Source: JAIBJN01 sp963775505 (lineage in GTDB: Bacteria; Actinomycetota; Thermoleophilia; Gaiellales; Gaiellaceae). Taken from it: a DNA stretch of 64,000 nt. Location: assembly GCA_963775505.1 (NCBI GenBank), contig CAVZIL010000008.1, positions 558,001-622,000 of the forward strand, in the 5' to 3' direction. This document shows positions 26,071 to 34,183 of this stretch, in pieces. The notes beneath the pieces were generated by a model that worked only from the letters and a program-made list of their open reading frames with translations, made no database searches and was not told the origin of the DNA. Numbering within the stretch: the stretch's first letter is position 1; every line of letters starts with the position of its first letter. The position numbers and the translations under genes were made by a program.

Positions 26071-27112
26071 CCGACGAGCCGATCGCGGTGCACCGCCTCG
26101 ACGCCGCGGGGGCGCCCCTCGAGCTCCGCCGCGGAGACGCTCGCGAGCCCTTGGCGAAGGCGGCTCCGTCCGGCCCGACCAGCTCGACCGCGTCGCCGGG
26201 CTCGAACGTGCCCTCGCAGCGCTCGACGCCGATCGCGAGCAGGCTCGCGCCTTCTCTGACCACTGCGCGCCGCGCGCCCTCGTCGACGTGGAGGTGCCCC
26301 GCGACCGGCTTGCCGAAGCGGAGCCAGAGCTTGAACGCCGAGTGCTCGTGGCCGCGCGGCTCGAAGACGGTCCCGCGCTGCTCGCCGGCGACGATCGGCT
26401 CGAGCACGGCCTCGCCGACGCCCCCGGCGATGACGGTGTGGATCCCCGCGGACGCGGCCATCTCGGCGGCGAGGACCTTGCTGCGCATGCCGCCCTTCCC
26501 GGTGGGGGACGCGTCGCCGAGGGCGGCAGCGCGGGCTGCGGCGCCTTCGGGGATCAGCTCCGCTCCGGGAGATCCGGGAGCCTGCGTGTAGACGCCCTCG
26601 ACCTCCGTCAGGAGGATGAGCAGCCGCGCCTGCACGAGCACCGCGACCTGCGCGGCGAGCGCGTCGTTGTCGCCGAAGGTGATCTCGTCGGTCGCGGTCG
26701 CGTCGTTCTCGTTCACGATCGGCACCGCGCGGAGACGGAACAGCGCCGAGAGCGCGTTTCGCGCGTTGACGTAGGTGGCCCGCTCGGCGATGTCGCCGGC
26801 GGTGAGGAGGATCTGAGCCGCCTGGACTCCGTGGCGCCCGAGCGCGGCATCCCACGCGGCCTGCAGGCGGGCCTGGCCGAGGGCGGAGGCTGCCTGCAGC
26901 TTCGGGACGCTCGCCGGTCGGCGGGTCAGGCCGAGCCTCGGCAGGCCGAGCGCGATCGCGCCGGAGGAGACGACCACCACCGGCGTGCCCTCCTGTACCA
27001 GCCCGGCGATCTCGCGCGCCCGGTGTTGGAGCAGGGTGCGCCGCAGGCGGCCGCCGCGCCCGGCGACCAGGCTCGTGCCGAGCTTGACGACGACCGGGTG
27101 CCCTCGCGTCAC
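26064..27112 (-). CDS. proB: Glutamate 5-kinase (frameshifted near C-terminus)
   Basis: First step of proline synthesis: ATP-dependent phosphorylation of glutamate. N-terminal VVVKLGTSLV, then VVSSGAIALG, NENDA and SPTGKGGMRSK motifs of the amino-acid kinase fold, followed by a PUA domain (GHLHVDEGARRAV ... GDAVELVG). Start is GTG 27112, overlapping the proA stop in GTGA. At about 26149 one C is missing: after AFAKG the in-frame reading becomes Arg/Ser-rich and runs on to 25994, whereas the next frame gives the expected end LASVSAAELEGRPRG ... LVGY and stops at 26064. Corrected length is about 349 aa. The damage touches only the tail of the PUA domain. Confidence 0.92.
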
Positions 27113-28371
27113 CGCTTCTGGGTGCCGTCGCCGACGATCCGGTACTGGCGGAGCCAGAGGTCGCGATAGGTGACCGGGCCGCGCGGCCCGGGCTCGCGGC
27201 CGACGTTGATCCCCGTCTCCGGTGCGCTGGTGAGCTCGAAGCCGTCGACGAACCTCGTCGAGGCGTTCCAGGCGGCCGCGGTGCCGCGGTAGCCCTCGAG
27301 GAACGCCCGCGCCGCCGTCTCGTCCTCGGCGACGATTCCCGCGGCGAGCCCCGACGTCTCCTCGTTGGCGAGACTCACGGCCTCGTCGAGGCTCTCGACG
27401 ACGTCGACCGTGACGCTGGCGGTGCGGTCCGGGTCGTTCGCCCACTCGTGGCCGAGCCGGGTCTCGAGCTCGTGGAGGTCGGCCAGGCTCCGCGCCCGCT
27501 CGGTCCCGTACACGTCCAGTCCGAGCCGCGCGAAGAGCGCCAGCAGCGCTTCCAGCGTTCCCTCCGGCGCGCTGCGGTCGACGAGGGTGAGGTTGAGCCG
27601 GTTGCAGACGCCGATCCGGTCGAGGCTCGCCTCGGCAATCGCCAGGAGGCGGTCGCGGTCGGCGCTCTCGTGGACGTAGAGGACGCCGCCACCCTCGGCG
27701 TGCGCCAGGGCGCGGACCCCGTTCTCCGCGGCGAGCCGAGCGAGCGCCGCCGTCGTCTCCCCGCTCCCGCGGAGGATGACGAGCGGGATCCGCCGCGGCA
27801 ACGAGACGAGGGCGCGCGCACCCTCGTGGTCGGGCGTGCGGACGAGTCCGACCGCCCCCGGCGGCAGGCCGGCGTGCTCGAGCGCCGGGCGGAGGACGTC
27901 GTCGACGAGCGTGGTCACGGTGCGAAGCGCTGCCCCGCCCGTCCGAAGGACCGCGGCGTTGAGGCTCTTGAGGAGCTGGCCGGCGATGTCGAGCGCCACG
28001 TTGGGCCTCGCCTCGAAGTTCGCCCCGACGGTGCCGATCGGAATCCGGCGCTCGCTGACCTCGAGGCCGTTCGCGAGCGTCCGGGAGCCGATCTCACGCT
28101 CGAGCGGGTCGATCGCGGCGGTCGCCTCCACCTGCGCGGCGAGCGTCTCGATCCGCTTCTCGTCCAGGCGCAGGCGGTCGAGCGTGCCCTCGTCCAGGCG
28201 GTCCGAGGCCGCGTCGTAGTCGGCCGCGTTCGCCTCGAGGACGGTCGTGCGCCGCTCGCGCACGAGCGCCGCCGCTGCTCCGAGGGCGACGGCCACCGCC
28301 TCGTCGGTCAGCGAGGAGGAGGCGCGGTTGGCCTCGATCGCCTCGAGCTCGACCTGCTCGCGAACCTCCAC
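27109..28371 (-). CDS. proA: Gamma-glutamyl phosphate reductase
   Basis: NADPH-dependent reduction of glutamyl phosphate to glutamate semialdehyde in proline synthesis. About 420 aa. ALDH fold with catalytic Cys in RIGVCNRLNLTLVDR, and family phrases GTVGANFEARPNV and LKSLNAAVLR. GTG 28371 is preferred; the frame is open to GTG 28413, but the first 14 residues then have no likeness to ProA and run into a dispersed repeat that ends there. proA-proB is a coupled pair (GTGA overlap). Lying directly downstream of a carrier-protein cassette that may oxidise prolyl groups, the pair could feed that pathway as well as general proline supply. Confidence 0.93.
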   Translation of the reverse strand: MEVREQVELEAIEANRASSSLTDEAVAVALGAAAALVRERRTTVLEANAADYDAASDRLDEGTLDRLRLDEKRIETLAAQVEATAAIDPLEREIGSRTLANGLEVSERRIPIGTVGANFEARPNVALDIAGQLLKSLNAAVLRTGGAALRTVTTLVDDVLRPALEHAGLPPGAVGLVRTPDHEGARALVSLPRRIPLVILRGSGETTAALARLAAENGVRALAHAEGGGVLYVHESADRDRLLAIAEASLDRIGVCNRLNLTLVDRSAPEGTLEALLALFARLGLDVYGTERARSLADLHELETRLGHEWANDPDRTASVTVDVVESLDEAVSLANEETSGLAAGIVAEDETAARAFLEGYRGTAAAWNASTRFVDGFELTSAPETGINVGREPGPRGPVTYRDLWLRQYRIVGDGTQKR

Positions 28372-28410
28372 GAGGTCACCCAGAGCTCCCAACACAATGA
28401 GGAGCGATGC

Positions 28411-28495
28411 CACCTGGCCGCGCTGGGCGGCCCGAGGCGGTGTCCTCAGTCGCGCCCATACCTCTGCAGGTATGAGCGCTCCCTGCGTCCTAGCC
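28411..28495. repeat. Dispersed 85-bp hairpin repeat, copy A
   Basis: Shares with copy B (63694-63778) the outer CACCTGGC start, the 13-base block TCCTCAGTCGCGC and the 19-base block CGCTCCCTGCGTCCTAGCC. Between the two blocks is a hairpin CATACCT-CTGC-AGGTATG whose stem sequence differs completely from copy B while pairing is kept. Lies just upstream of proA. Confidence 0.75.
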
Positions 28496-28536
28496 TCGAA
28501 CCACCCATCGCACCCAGTCGGCGGGCCCTCATCGTG

Positions 28537-28806
28537 TTAGGAGCTCTCTGCGGGGGAGCTCTTCGCCGCGACCAGCGCGGCGATGTCCCGGATCGTCTTC
28601 CAGTTGGCGGGGACGACGTCGTCGTCGTCGATCTCGACGTCGAACTCCTCCTCGATCAGCGAGACCAGCTTGAGCATGCCCAGCGAGTCGATCACGTGCT
28701 TCGCCAGGAGCGGGTAGTCCTCATCGACCTCGCTCCAGGAGCCGCCGTAGGTCAGGTTCTCGACCATGAGCTGCTTGATCCGCTCCGCAGTCCGGTCAGT
28801 CGACAC
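28537..28806 (-). CDS. Peptidyl/acyl carrier protein
   Basis: 89 aa acidic carrier protein with the phosphopantetheine site VIDSLGMLKLVSLIEEEFD. GTG 28806 lies inside the end of the adenylation gene (11-base overlap), so translation is coupled. In this three-gene operon (dehydrogenase, adenylation enzyme, carrier) it would hold the aminoacyl group activated by the upstream enzyme while the dehydrogenase acts on it, as PltL/RedO/PigG do for proline. Distinct in sequence from the carrier at 16802. Confidence 0.85.
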   Translation of the reverse strand: MSTDRTAERIKQLMVENLTYGGSWSEVDEDYPLLAKHVIDSLGMLKLVSLIEEEFDVEIDDDDVVPANWKTIRDIAALVAAKSSPAESS

Positions 28807-30388
28807 GGGTCGCCTCCGGGGGCGCTGCAGCGAGCGCGCGCCGGTCGACCTTGCCGGTGGAGGAGCGCGGCAGGGCCTCGCGGAACTCGAAGAGCTCGGG
28901 CGCCATGTAGCGCGGGAGCCGCTCGCAGACGAACGACACGAGCTCTTCCTGGCCGACGTCGCCGCCGGTGACGACGAACGCCTTGATCCGGTTCGTCACC
29001 ACCTCGTCCGGGATCGGCACGACCGCGCACTCTAGCACCGAGGGGTGCTGATCCAGGGCTGCCTCGACGTCCCCCAGCTCGATCCTGTAGCCCCGGCTCT
29101 TGATCTGCGAGTCGCGCCGCCCGAGGAAGATCCAGTCGCCGTTCTCGTCGACGTAGGCAGGTCCCGGTCTTGTACGTCGGATGCAGGCTCGACCCCGGGC
29201 CCCAGCCGTGGAAGAGAGTCGCCTCGGTCCGCTCGGAGTCGCCCCAGTACCCCTGCATGACGGTCGGCCCGCGGACGTACATCTCCCCGGTCTCGCCCGG
29301 CTCGAGGATCGACCCGTCCTCCGCCACCGCGAAGATCTCGACGTCGCGCACCGGCTTGCCGATCGGGATCGAGGCGGGCGGCTCGCCGTCCCAGCGCGGG
29401 CACCTCGTACCACGTGTTCACGTTCGTCTCGGTCGGGCCGAAGAGGTTCGCGAAGCGGACGTGGGGGAGGAGCTGCATGAGGGCGTGCAGGTACTTGGTC
29501 GGGAACACCTCGCCGGCGAACAGGACGTGCGGAGGGCCGGGAGATTCACCTCGGCCAGCTTCCCGCGGAGCACGAGCAGGGTCAGGATCGACGGCACCGA
29601 GTACCAGACGGTGATGCCCGTGTCGCGGATCCACCTCGCCTGCTCGAGCGGGAAGAGCGAGAGCCCGCCGGGGACGAGCACGACGGCGGCGCCCGCCCGC
29701 GCGGCGGCGAAGAGGTCGAAGACCGAGAGGTCGAAATGGAGCGGCGCGTGGCTCGAGAGCCGGTCTTCCGCGCTGACGCCGAACTCGTCCGCCGCCCAGT
29801 CGACGAACGCGAGCGCGTTCTCGTGGGAGAGCATGACGCCCTTGGGGACGCCGGTCGAGCCGGAGGTGTAGAGGATGTAGGCGAGATCCGAGTCGGAGCG
29901 GGGCACGCCGTCGGGGGGCTCGTCGGATTGCCCGTCCAGGGCCGTCCCGGTCAGCAGCCGCACCCCCTCGGGCGCCTCGACCTCGTCGTCGCGCGCCGAC
30001 GGCGCCACGAGGACCTCCACGGGGGCTCCTCGCCTGCAGCAGCTCGGGCCAGAGCTCGGCCTTCTCGGCGCCGGTGACGAGACAGCGGAGGCCGGCGTTG
30101 GCGGCGATCGTCGCGAGACGGGCCGGAGGCGCCGCCGGGTCGAGCGGGACGTACGCGGCGCCGAGCTTGAGGATCGCGTAGATGCCGAGCAGGCTCTCGA
30201 GCGACTTGTCGAGGTAGAGCCCGACCAGGTCGCGGTGCTGCACGCCGCACTCGCGAAGCAGGCGCGCGAGCCGGTTCGAGCCGGCGTCGAGCTCCACGTA
30301 GGTGAGGCTGCGGTCGCCGTCGACGACGGCCACCCGGTCGGGATGGGCCTCCGCGGAGTCCGTGAGCAGATCGTGGACGAGCGCTCAC
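28796..30388 (-). pseudogene. Stand-alone amino-acid adenylation enzyme, PltF/PigI-like (about six frameshifts)
   Basis: About 530 codons if repaired. Adenylation core motifs are all present but in three frames: LTYVELDAGSNRLA; ILYTSGSTGVPKGVMLSHEN; HAPLHFDLSVFDLFAAARAG; VWYSVPSILTLL; VLFAGEVFPTKYL; NLFGPTETNVNTWYEVP; GETGEMYVRGP; SSTGKVDRRAL. Inferred indels: one extra base at about 30380, an extra C in the run at 30021-30025, a missing base at about 29530, an extra G at about 29391, and two missing bases at 29158-29166; the sum is zero. The HFDLSVFDL and WYSVPS segments are those of proline-type ligases of pyrrole pathways. GTG 30388 overlaps the dehydrogenase stop. Either recently inactivated or a run of consensus errors. 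Confidence 0.75.
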
Positions 30389-31530
30389 AGGCCCAGGCCC
30401 TTCGCCGCGACCTCGTACTGCAGCTCGGACGTCCCCGAGTACAGGCGGGCGCCGATCGCGTCGCGCACGTCGCGCTCGAGCTCGTACTCGGTCATGTAGC
30501 CGTAGCCGCCGTGCACCTGAAGCGCGTCGAGGCTCGAGCGGACGTAGCACTCGCTCAGGTAGAGCTTTACGAGCGCGGACTCGAGCGTCGCCGACTCGCC
30601 CCGGTCGATCAGCCAGCCCAGCCGGTAGAGGAGCAGGCGGGCCGTCTCCAGGCGCACCTTCATGTCCACGAGCTTGTGCGACACGGCCTGGAAGCTCCCG
30701 ATCGGCTGCCCGAACTGCCGCCGCTCTCGCGCGTAGTCGAGCGACCGCTCGAGCTGGCGCGCCATCGTCCCGACCGTGCTCGCCAGGATGCAGCTTCGCT
30801 CCCACACCATCGAGGAGTCGAAGACGAGCATGCCCTGGCCCGGCTTGCCGAGGACGTTCTCCTCCGGCACGACGCAGCCGTCGAAGAAGAGCTCGCCCAT
30901 CGGCGACGTCCGCAGGCCCATCTTCGAGAGCGGCTTGCCGACCGTGAGCCCGGCCGTGCCCCGCTCGACGAGGAACGCGGTGACGCCGGCGAAGCCGAGC
31001 TCCTTGTCGATCGTCCCGAAGACGAGGAACAGGTCGCTCTCGGGCGCGTTGGTCACGAAGGTCTTCGATCCGTCGAGGACCCAGGCGCCGTCCTCGTGCC
31101 GCGCGGTCGTGGCCAGGCTGAACGCATCCGAGCCGGAGCCGGGCTCGCTCATCCCGTGCGCGGCGATCAGGGAGCCGTCGCAGAGGCCCGGGAGCCACCG
31201 CTGCTTCTGCTCGTCGGTGCCGAAGCGGACGATCGGCGTCTCGCAGGCCCACATCTGCGCGTTGACCGAGAAGATCAGGCCACTGTCGGTGCAGCCGCGC
31301 CCGAGCGCCTCGAGCGCGACGATCGTGGTGAGCGCGCCGGCTCCCGAGCCTCCGTGCTCCTCGGGCACCGGGAGGCCCAGCAGGCCGATGTCGGCGCACT
31401 TCTGCCATGCCTCCCGGGAGAACGTGCCGGTCTTGTCACGCTCGACGACGTCGGCGTTCAGCTCGCGGCCTGCGAACTCGTGGATCGAGTCTCGCAGGGC
31501 GCGCTGCTCGTCGGTCAGGTCGAAATCCAT
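30385..31530 (-). CDS. Acyl-CoA dehydrogenase-fold enzyme, prolyl-carrier dehydrogenase-like
   Basis: 381 aa FAD enzyme, intact. Typical ACAD segments: MSEPGSGSDAFS, FVTNAP (flavin region), RRQFGQPIGSFQAV and YSGTSELQ near the C-terminus. In detail it follows the PigA/RedW/PltE group that oxidises prolyl-carrier to pyrrolyl-carrier: WERSCILA, FQAVSHKLVDMKVRLE and LLLYRLGW recall PigA. First gene of the operon with the adenylation enzyme and carrier protein. Divergent from a hydrolase gene with only 39 bp between start codons. A generic acyl-CoA dehydrogenase role remains possible, but a free-standing amino-acid ligase plus carrier next door argues for a carrier-bound substrate. Confidence 0.85.
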   Translation of the reverse strand: MDFDLTDEQRALRDSIHEFAGRELNADVVERDKTGTFSREAWQKCADIGLLGLPVPEEHGGSGAGALTTIVALEALGRGCTDSGLIFSVNAQMWACETPIVRFGTDEQKQRWLPGLCDGSLIAAHGMSEPGSGSDAFSLATTARHEDGAWVLDGSKTFVTNAPESDLFLVFGTIDKELGFAGVTAFLVERGTAGLTVGKPLSKMGLRTSPMGELFFDGCVVPEENVLGKPGQGMLVFDSSMVWERSCILASTVGTMARQLERSLDYARERRQFGQPIGSFQAVSHKLVDMKVRLETARLLLYRLGWLIDRGESATLESALVKLYLSECYVRSSLDALQVHGGYGYMTEYELERDVRDAIGARLYSGTSELQYEVAAKGLGL

Positions 31531-31569
31531 AGGAACCGCGGAGGCTTCGTATATAAGACGTTAACCGGG
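31531..31569. promoter_or_regulatory. Compact 39-bp divergent promoter region
   Basis: The only sequence between two divergent start codons contains GTATATAAG, a strong -10-like box in this GC-rich DNA. From it, plus-strand transcripts would have a leader of only a few bases. Both genes are probably controlled together. Confidence 0.45.
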
Positions 31570-32484
31570 ATGTCGTCCAGCAGGCACACGCTCAGCGCGC
31601 TTCGCCGCTACGAGGACCCGGAGGGGGGCTTCTTCGAGGAGTTCGCGGAGCGGCGGCTCGGCCCGGGCGGGGCGTTCGCGCTCCTCGCCGGTCCTCTGCA
31701 GGACGCGCGTCCGCGCGCGTGGGCGATCTGCCCGACCGTCGGGCCCGAGCAGGGCAACCTTCGCCGCCTTGAGGCCCTCGTGGCGCGACGTCTCGCCGGC
31801 TCCGGGTTCGAGGTCGCGCGGATCAGGCCGGACGTGGACCCGCAGCACGCGCAGATCTCGCTGCCGGCGCGACTCGCCGAGCTCGAGGAGGCGGTCGACC
31901 TCCTCCGCAGTCGCGGCGCGAGGGACGTGGGCCTCGCCGGGGTGCTGTTCGGGGGAACCGTTGCGGCGCTCGCGGCCGAGCGGCTCGCGGCCTTCGGCCT
32001 CGCGCTCGTCGAGCCGGTCGTCCGCGGTCGGCAGTACGCGCGCGAGCTGCTGCGCCGGGAAGCCGTGGCGCGGCTCATGGGCGACGAGGAGGCCGACGGA
32101 GACGGTCCGAAGAGCGAGCTGGCCACCGCCGGTCGCGTAACGATCCGCGGCCTGCAGCTCACGAAGGACGCCTACGAGGCGATCGGGGACGTCGACCTCG
32201 TCACGGGCCTGCATGCGTTCGCTGGGCCCTCGCTGCTCCTGGGCGTCTCGCCGTCGGGCGAGCCTGGGCCGGCACTCGCAAAGCTCCGCGACCGCCTGCT
32301 CGAGCTGGGAGGCGATGTCGCCGTCGCGGGGATCGCGGATCCCCTGTACGCGCCGCTCGGCGAGTACTACTACCGCGAGGCGGGCCTGTTGAGACACGAC
32401 ACCCGGCTCGAGCTCGATCAGAAGGTGGCCGACGCGGTCGCCGGCTGGGCTCTCGACCGGGCCGTGGCCTCCGCGCCCGCATGA
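31570..32484 (+). CDS. Alpha/beta-hydrolase-like protein A (degenerate nucleophile)
   Basis: 304 aa. N-terminal half looks like the exosortase-associated hydrolase type: ICPTVGPEQGN before an Arg/Asp-rich region and an elbow-like GVLFGGTVAALAAER. The residue where Ser normally sits (G-x-S-x-G) is Leu, so classical hydrolase activity is doubtful unless another residue serves. ATG 31570 is preferred; the frame is open far upstream but across the divergent dehydrogenase. Overlaps hydrolase B in an ATGA (32481-32484), so the pair is coupled. In exosortase-type EPS loci two such hydrolases occur next to an acyl ligase and carrier protein; their substrates are not known. Confidence 0.7.
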   Translation: MSSSRHTLSALRRYEDPEGGFFEEFAERRLGPGGAFALLAGPLQDARPRAWAICPTVGPEQGNLRRLEALVARRLAGSGFEVARIRPDVDPQHAQISLPARLAELEEAVDLLRSRGARDVGLAGVLFGGTVAALAAERLAAFGLALVEPVVRGRQYARELLRREAVARLMGDEEADGDGPKSELATAGRVTIRGLQLTKDAYEAIGDVDLVTGLHAFAGPSLLLGVSPSGEPGPALAKLRDRLLELGGDVAVAGIADPLYAPLGEYYYREAGLLRHDTRLELDQKVADAVAGWALDRAVASAPA

Positions 32485-33311
32485 GGGAGCTTCCGGTCTT
32501 CGTCGCCGCCGGTGCGGACCGCGTGGCGGCGGTCGTGACGGCTCCCGAGGAACAGCCGCGGGGAGTCGTGCTCCTCCTCGCCGGCACGGGCCGGCACATC
32601 GCCATCGGCTCGACTCTCTCGGCGCGGCTCTCCGAGCGTCTGGCCGCGGAGGGGCTTGCCTCCGTTCGCCTGGACTACGCGGGGTCGGGCGACAGCCCGG
32701 GCCTCGTCTCGCAGTGGGACCCCGCGGAGATCGGGGCCACCACGGCGCAGGCGCGCGCGGTGCTCGACGTGGCCCGCGATGCTCTCGACGTGAAGGCGTT
32801 CGCCGAGGTGGGAACCTGCTACGGGAGCCGGATCGCCCTCTCCCTCGTCGGGGATCCCTCCTGCACCGGGGCGGTCTGCCTGGCTCCGCCGATCCTCGAC
32901 GTCGGCGGCCTGGGACGAATGAGCCGCGGCGTTCGCGACGGCCGCGTCGGCGCGCTCGTCCGCTCGAACGCGACACTCCGCCGGGTCGTGGGAGCGCCGG
33001 CTCGGCGACTCTTGGGAGTCCGCAAGCCCGCTCCTCGAGTCGTCGGGGCCTTCGCGCACCTCGACCGAGCACGCCTCGTGTTCCTGTACGGCGCCCGGAA
33101 CGCCCACGAGGATCACTACAGCGGCCGCGCGCAAAAGAGCATCGACGCGGCGGTCGCCGGGCTTTCCCCGGAGGAGCGATCCCGGTTCGAGCTGCACATG
33201 ATCGCGGGCGGGCCCTTGACGACGTTCGACGGATTACCTCCGGAGGAGCAGGAGGAGATCGTGGACGTCGTCGTTCCCTTCGTCACGTCGTTCTTCGAGA
33301 CCAGGAACTGA
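32481..33311 (+). CDS. Alpha/beta-hydrolase-like protein B
   Basis: 276 aa. Alpha/beta-hydrolase layout: VVLLLAGTGRH (oxyanion region), VRLDYAGSGDS, elbow VGTCYGSRIALSL with Cys in the nucleophile position instead of Ser, and a C-terminal region with HMIAGGPLTTFDG. Cys nucleophiles occur in dienelactone-hydrolase-like enzymes. ATG 32481 overlaps hydrolase A's stop. Together they resemble the paired hydrolases 1 and 2 of exosortase-linked EPS clusters. Possible role: release or transfer of the carrier-bound acyl/aminoacyl group produced by the divergent operon. Confidence 0.72.
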   Translation: MRELPVFVAAGADRVAAVVTAPEEQPRGVVLLLAGTGRHIAIGSTLSARLSERLAAEGLASVRLDYAGSGDSPGLVSQWDPAEIGATTAQARAVLDVARDALDVKAFAEVGTCYGSRIALSLVGDPSCTGAVCLAPPILDVGGLGRMSRGVRDGRVGALVRSNATLRRVVGAPARRLLGVRKPAPRVVGAFAHLDRARLVFLYGARNAHEDHYSGRAQKSIDAAVAGLSPEERSRFELHMIAGGPLTTFDGLPPEEQEEIVDVVVPFVTSFFETRN

Positions 33312-33345
33312 CCTGCCGGGTCGGTGGAAGTCGGAGAGGTGGAGC

Positions 33346-34155
33346 TTGCTAAGCTCGTCGGGCTTGCCCAGACGAGGGGTCAATCCGGCTCGCGGGCCGC
33401 GGCGTTTGGGCGCGACACACGTCCGGGGCCTCGCGGCCTTTGCTTCTGCGGCTGCGGCCGCCGTATTCCTGTCTGCCTGCTCGGGCTCGTCCGAGGAGCC
33501 GGTCGCGGTCTCCTCGGAGCCGGTCACGACGACCACCCCCGAGGCCGGGAACAAGGTCAGGATCCTCCAGGAGCGTCAGTTCCTTTGCCGCGGCCGGGTT
33601 GACCTCGACCTCGTTCGCGTGACGATGAGGAGCACGGTGGACGATGCGATCAGCCTCGACGAGAACTGCAGCGGGCGCATCGGGCGCATCGAGGTCGACA
33701 CGTGGACGGCCGACGGGATCAAGGTGCAGAACCACGGCAAGGTCGCTCACGATCTCGTGATCGAGTCGGGGTACGTCAAGTGCCACGACATCGCCGGGGA
33801 GTACCACCAGGACGGCATCCAGGTCATGGGCGGTCGGTCGATCACGTTCCGCAACCTCCGGATCGACTGCCTCGGCAACGCGAATCTGTTCCTCGCCGAG
33901 GGCGGGCTCGGAGCGGTGACGCCGACCGACGTCGTCTGCGAGGACTGCGTCCTCGGCCCGAACTCAGGACAGACGCTCTTCTATGCGGACTCCATCCGCT
34001 CGGGAGCGCGCGGGACGACGATCTGCACCGGTCGCTTCCGCGCCGTTCGGGTCGAGCCCGGAGCGGTCGAGATGGTCAGCGACGGAAACCGGGTACTCCC
34101 CCACGACGACCCTTCCTGCCGGGACGTGACCGGGAGCGAAGCTTCCTCGCGGTGA
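33346..34155 (+). CDS. Beta-helix lipoprotein, gene 3
   Basis: Up to 269 aa. A hydrophobic segment AAFASAAAAAVFLSAC ends in a lipobox (LSAC), so the mature protein is probably lipid-anchored and begins CSGSSEEP. The core EYHQDGIQVMGGRSITFRNLRIDC parallels VHQDGVQLQGGRNITF of genes 1 and 2, but the rest is diverged. TTG 33346 (preceded by GTGGAGC) and TTG 33406 are both possible starts; no ATG or GTG fits. It follows the hydrolase pair by 34 bases and precedes a methyltransferase whose strong AGGAGG lies just after the stop. Likely extracellular action on polysaccharide. Confidence 0.7.
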   Translation: MLSSSGLPRRGVNPARGPRRLGATHVRGLAAFASAAAAAVFLSACSGSSEEPVAVSSEPVTTTTPEAGNKVRILQERQFLCRGRVDLDLVRVTMRSTVDDAISLDENCSGRIGRIEVDTWTADGIKVQNHGKVAHDLVIESGYVKCHDIAGEYHQDGIQVMGGRSITFRNLRIDCLGNANLFLAEGGLGAVTPTDVVCEDCVLGPNSGQTLFYADSIRSGARGTTICTGRFRAVRVEPGAVEMVSDGNRVLPHDDPSCRDVTGSEASSR

Positions 34156-34183
34156 AATCCGCGGTGCCCAGGAGGATCGCCAG

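Noticed and set aside
30235..32484. 749-codon plus-strand frame upstream of hydrolase A
   Set aside because: The first 445 codons run antisense to the dehydrogenase and ligase; homology begins only at ATG 31570.
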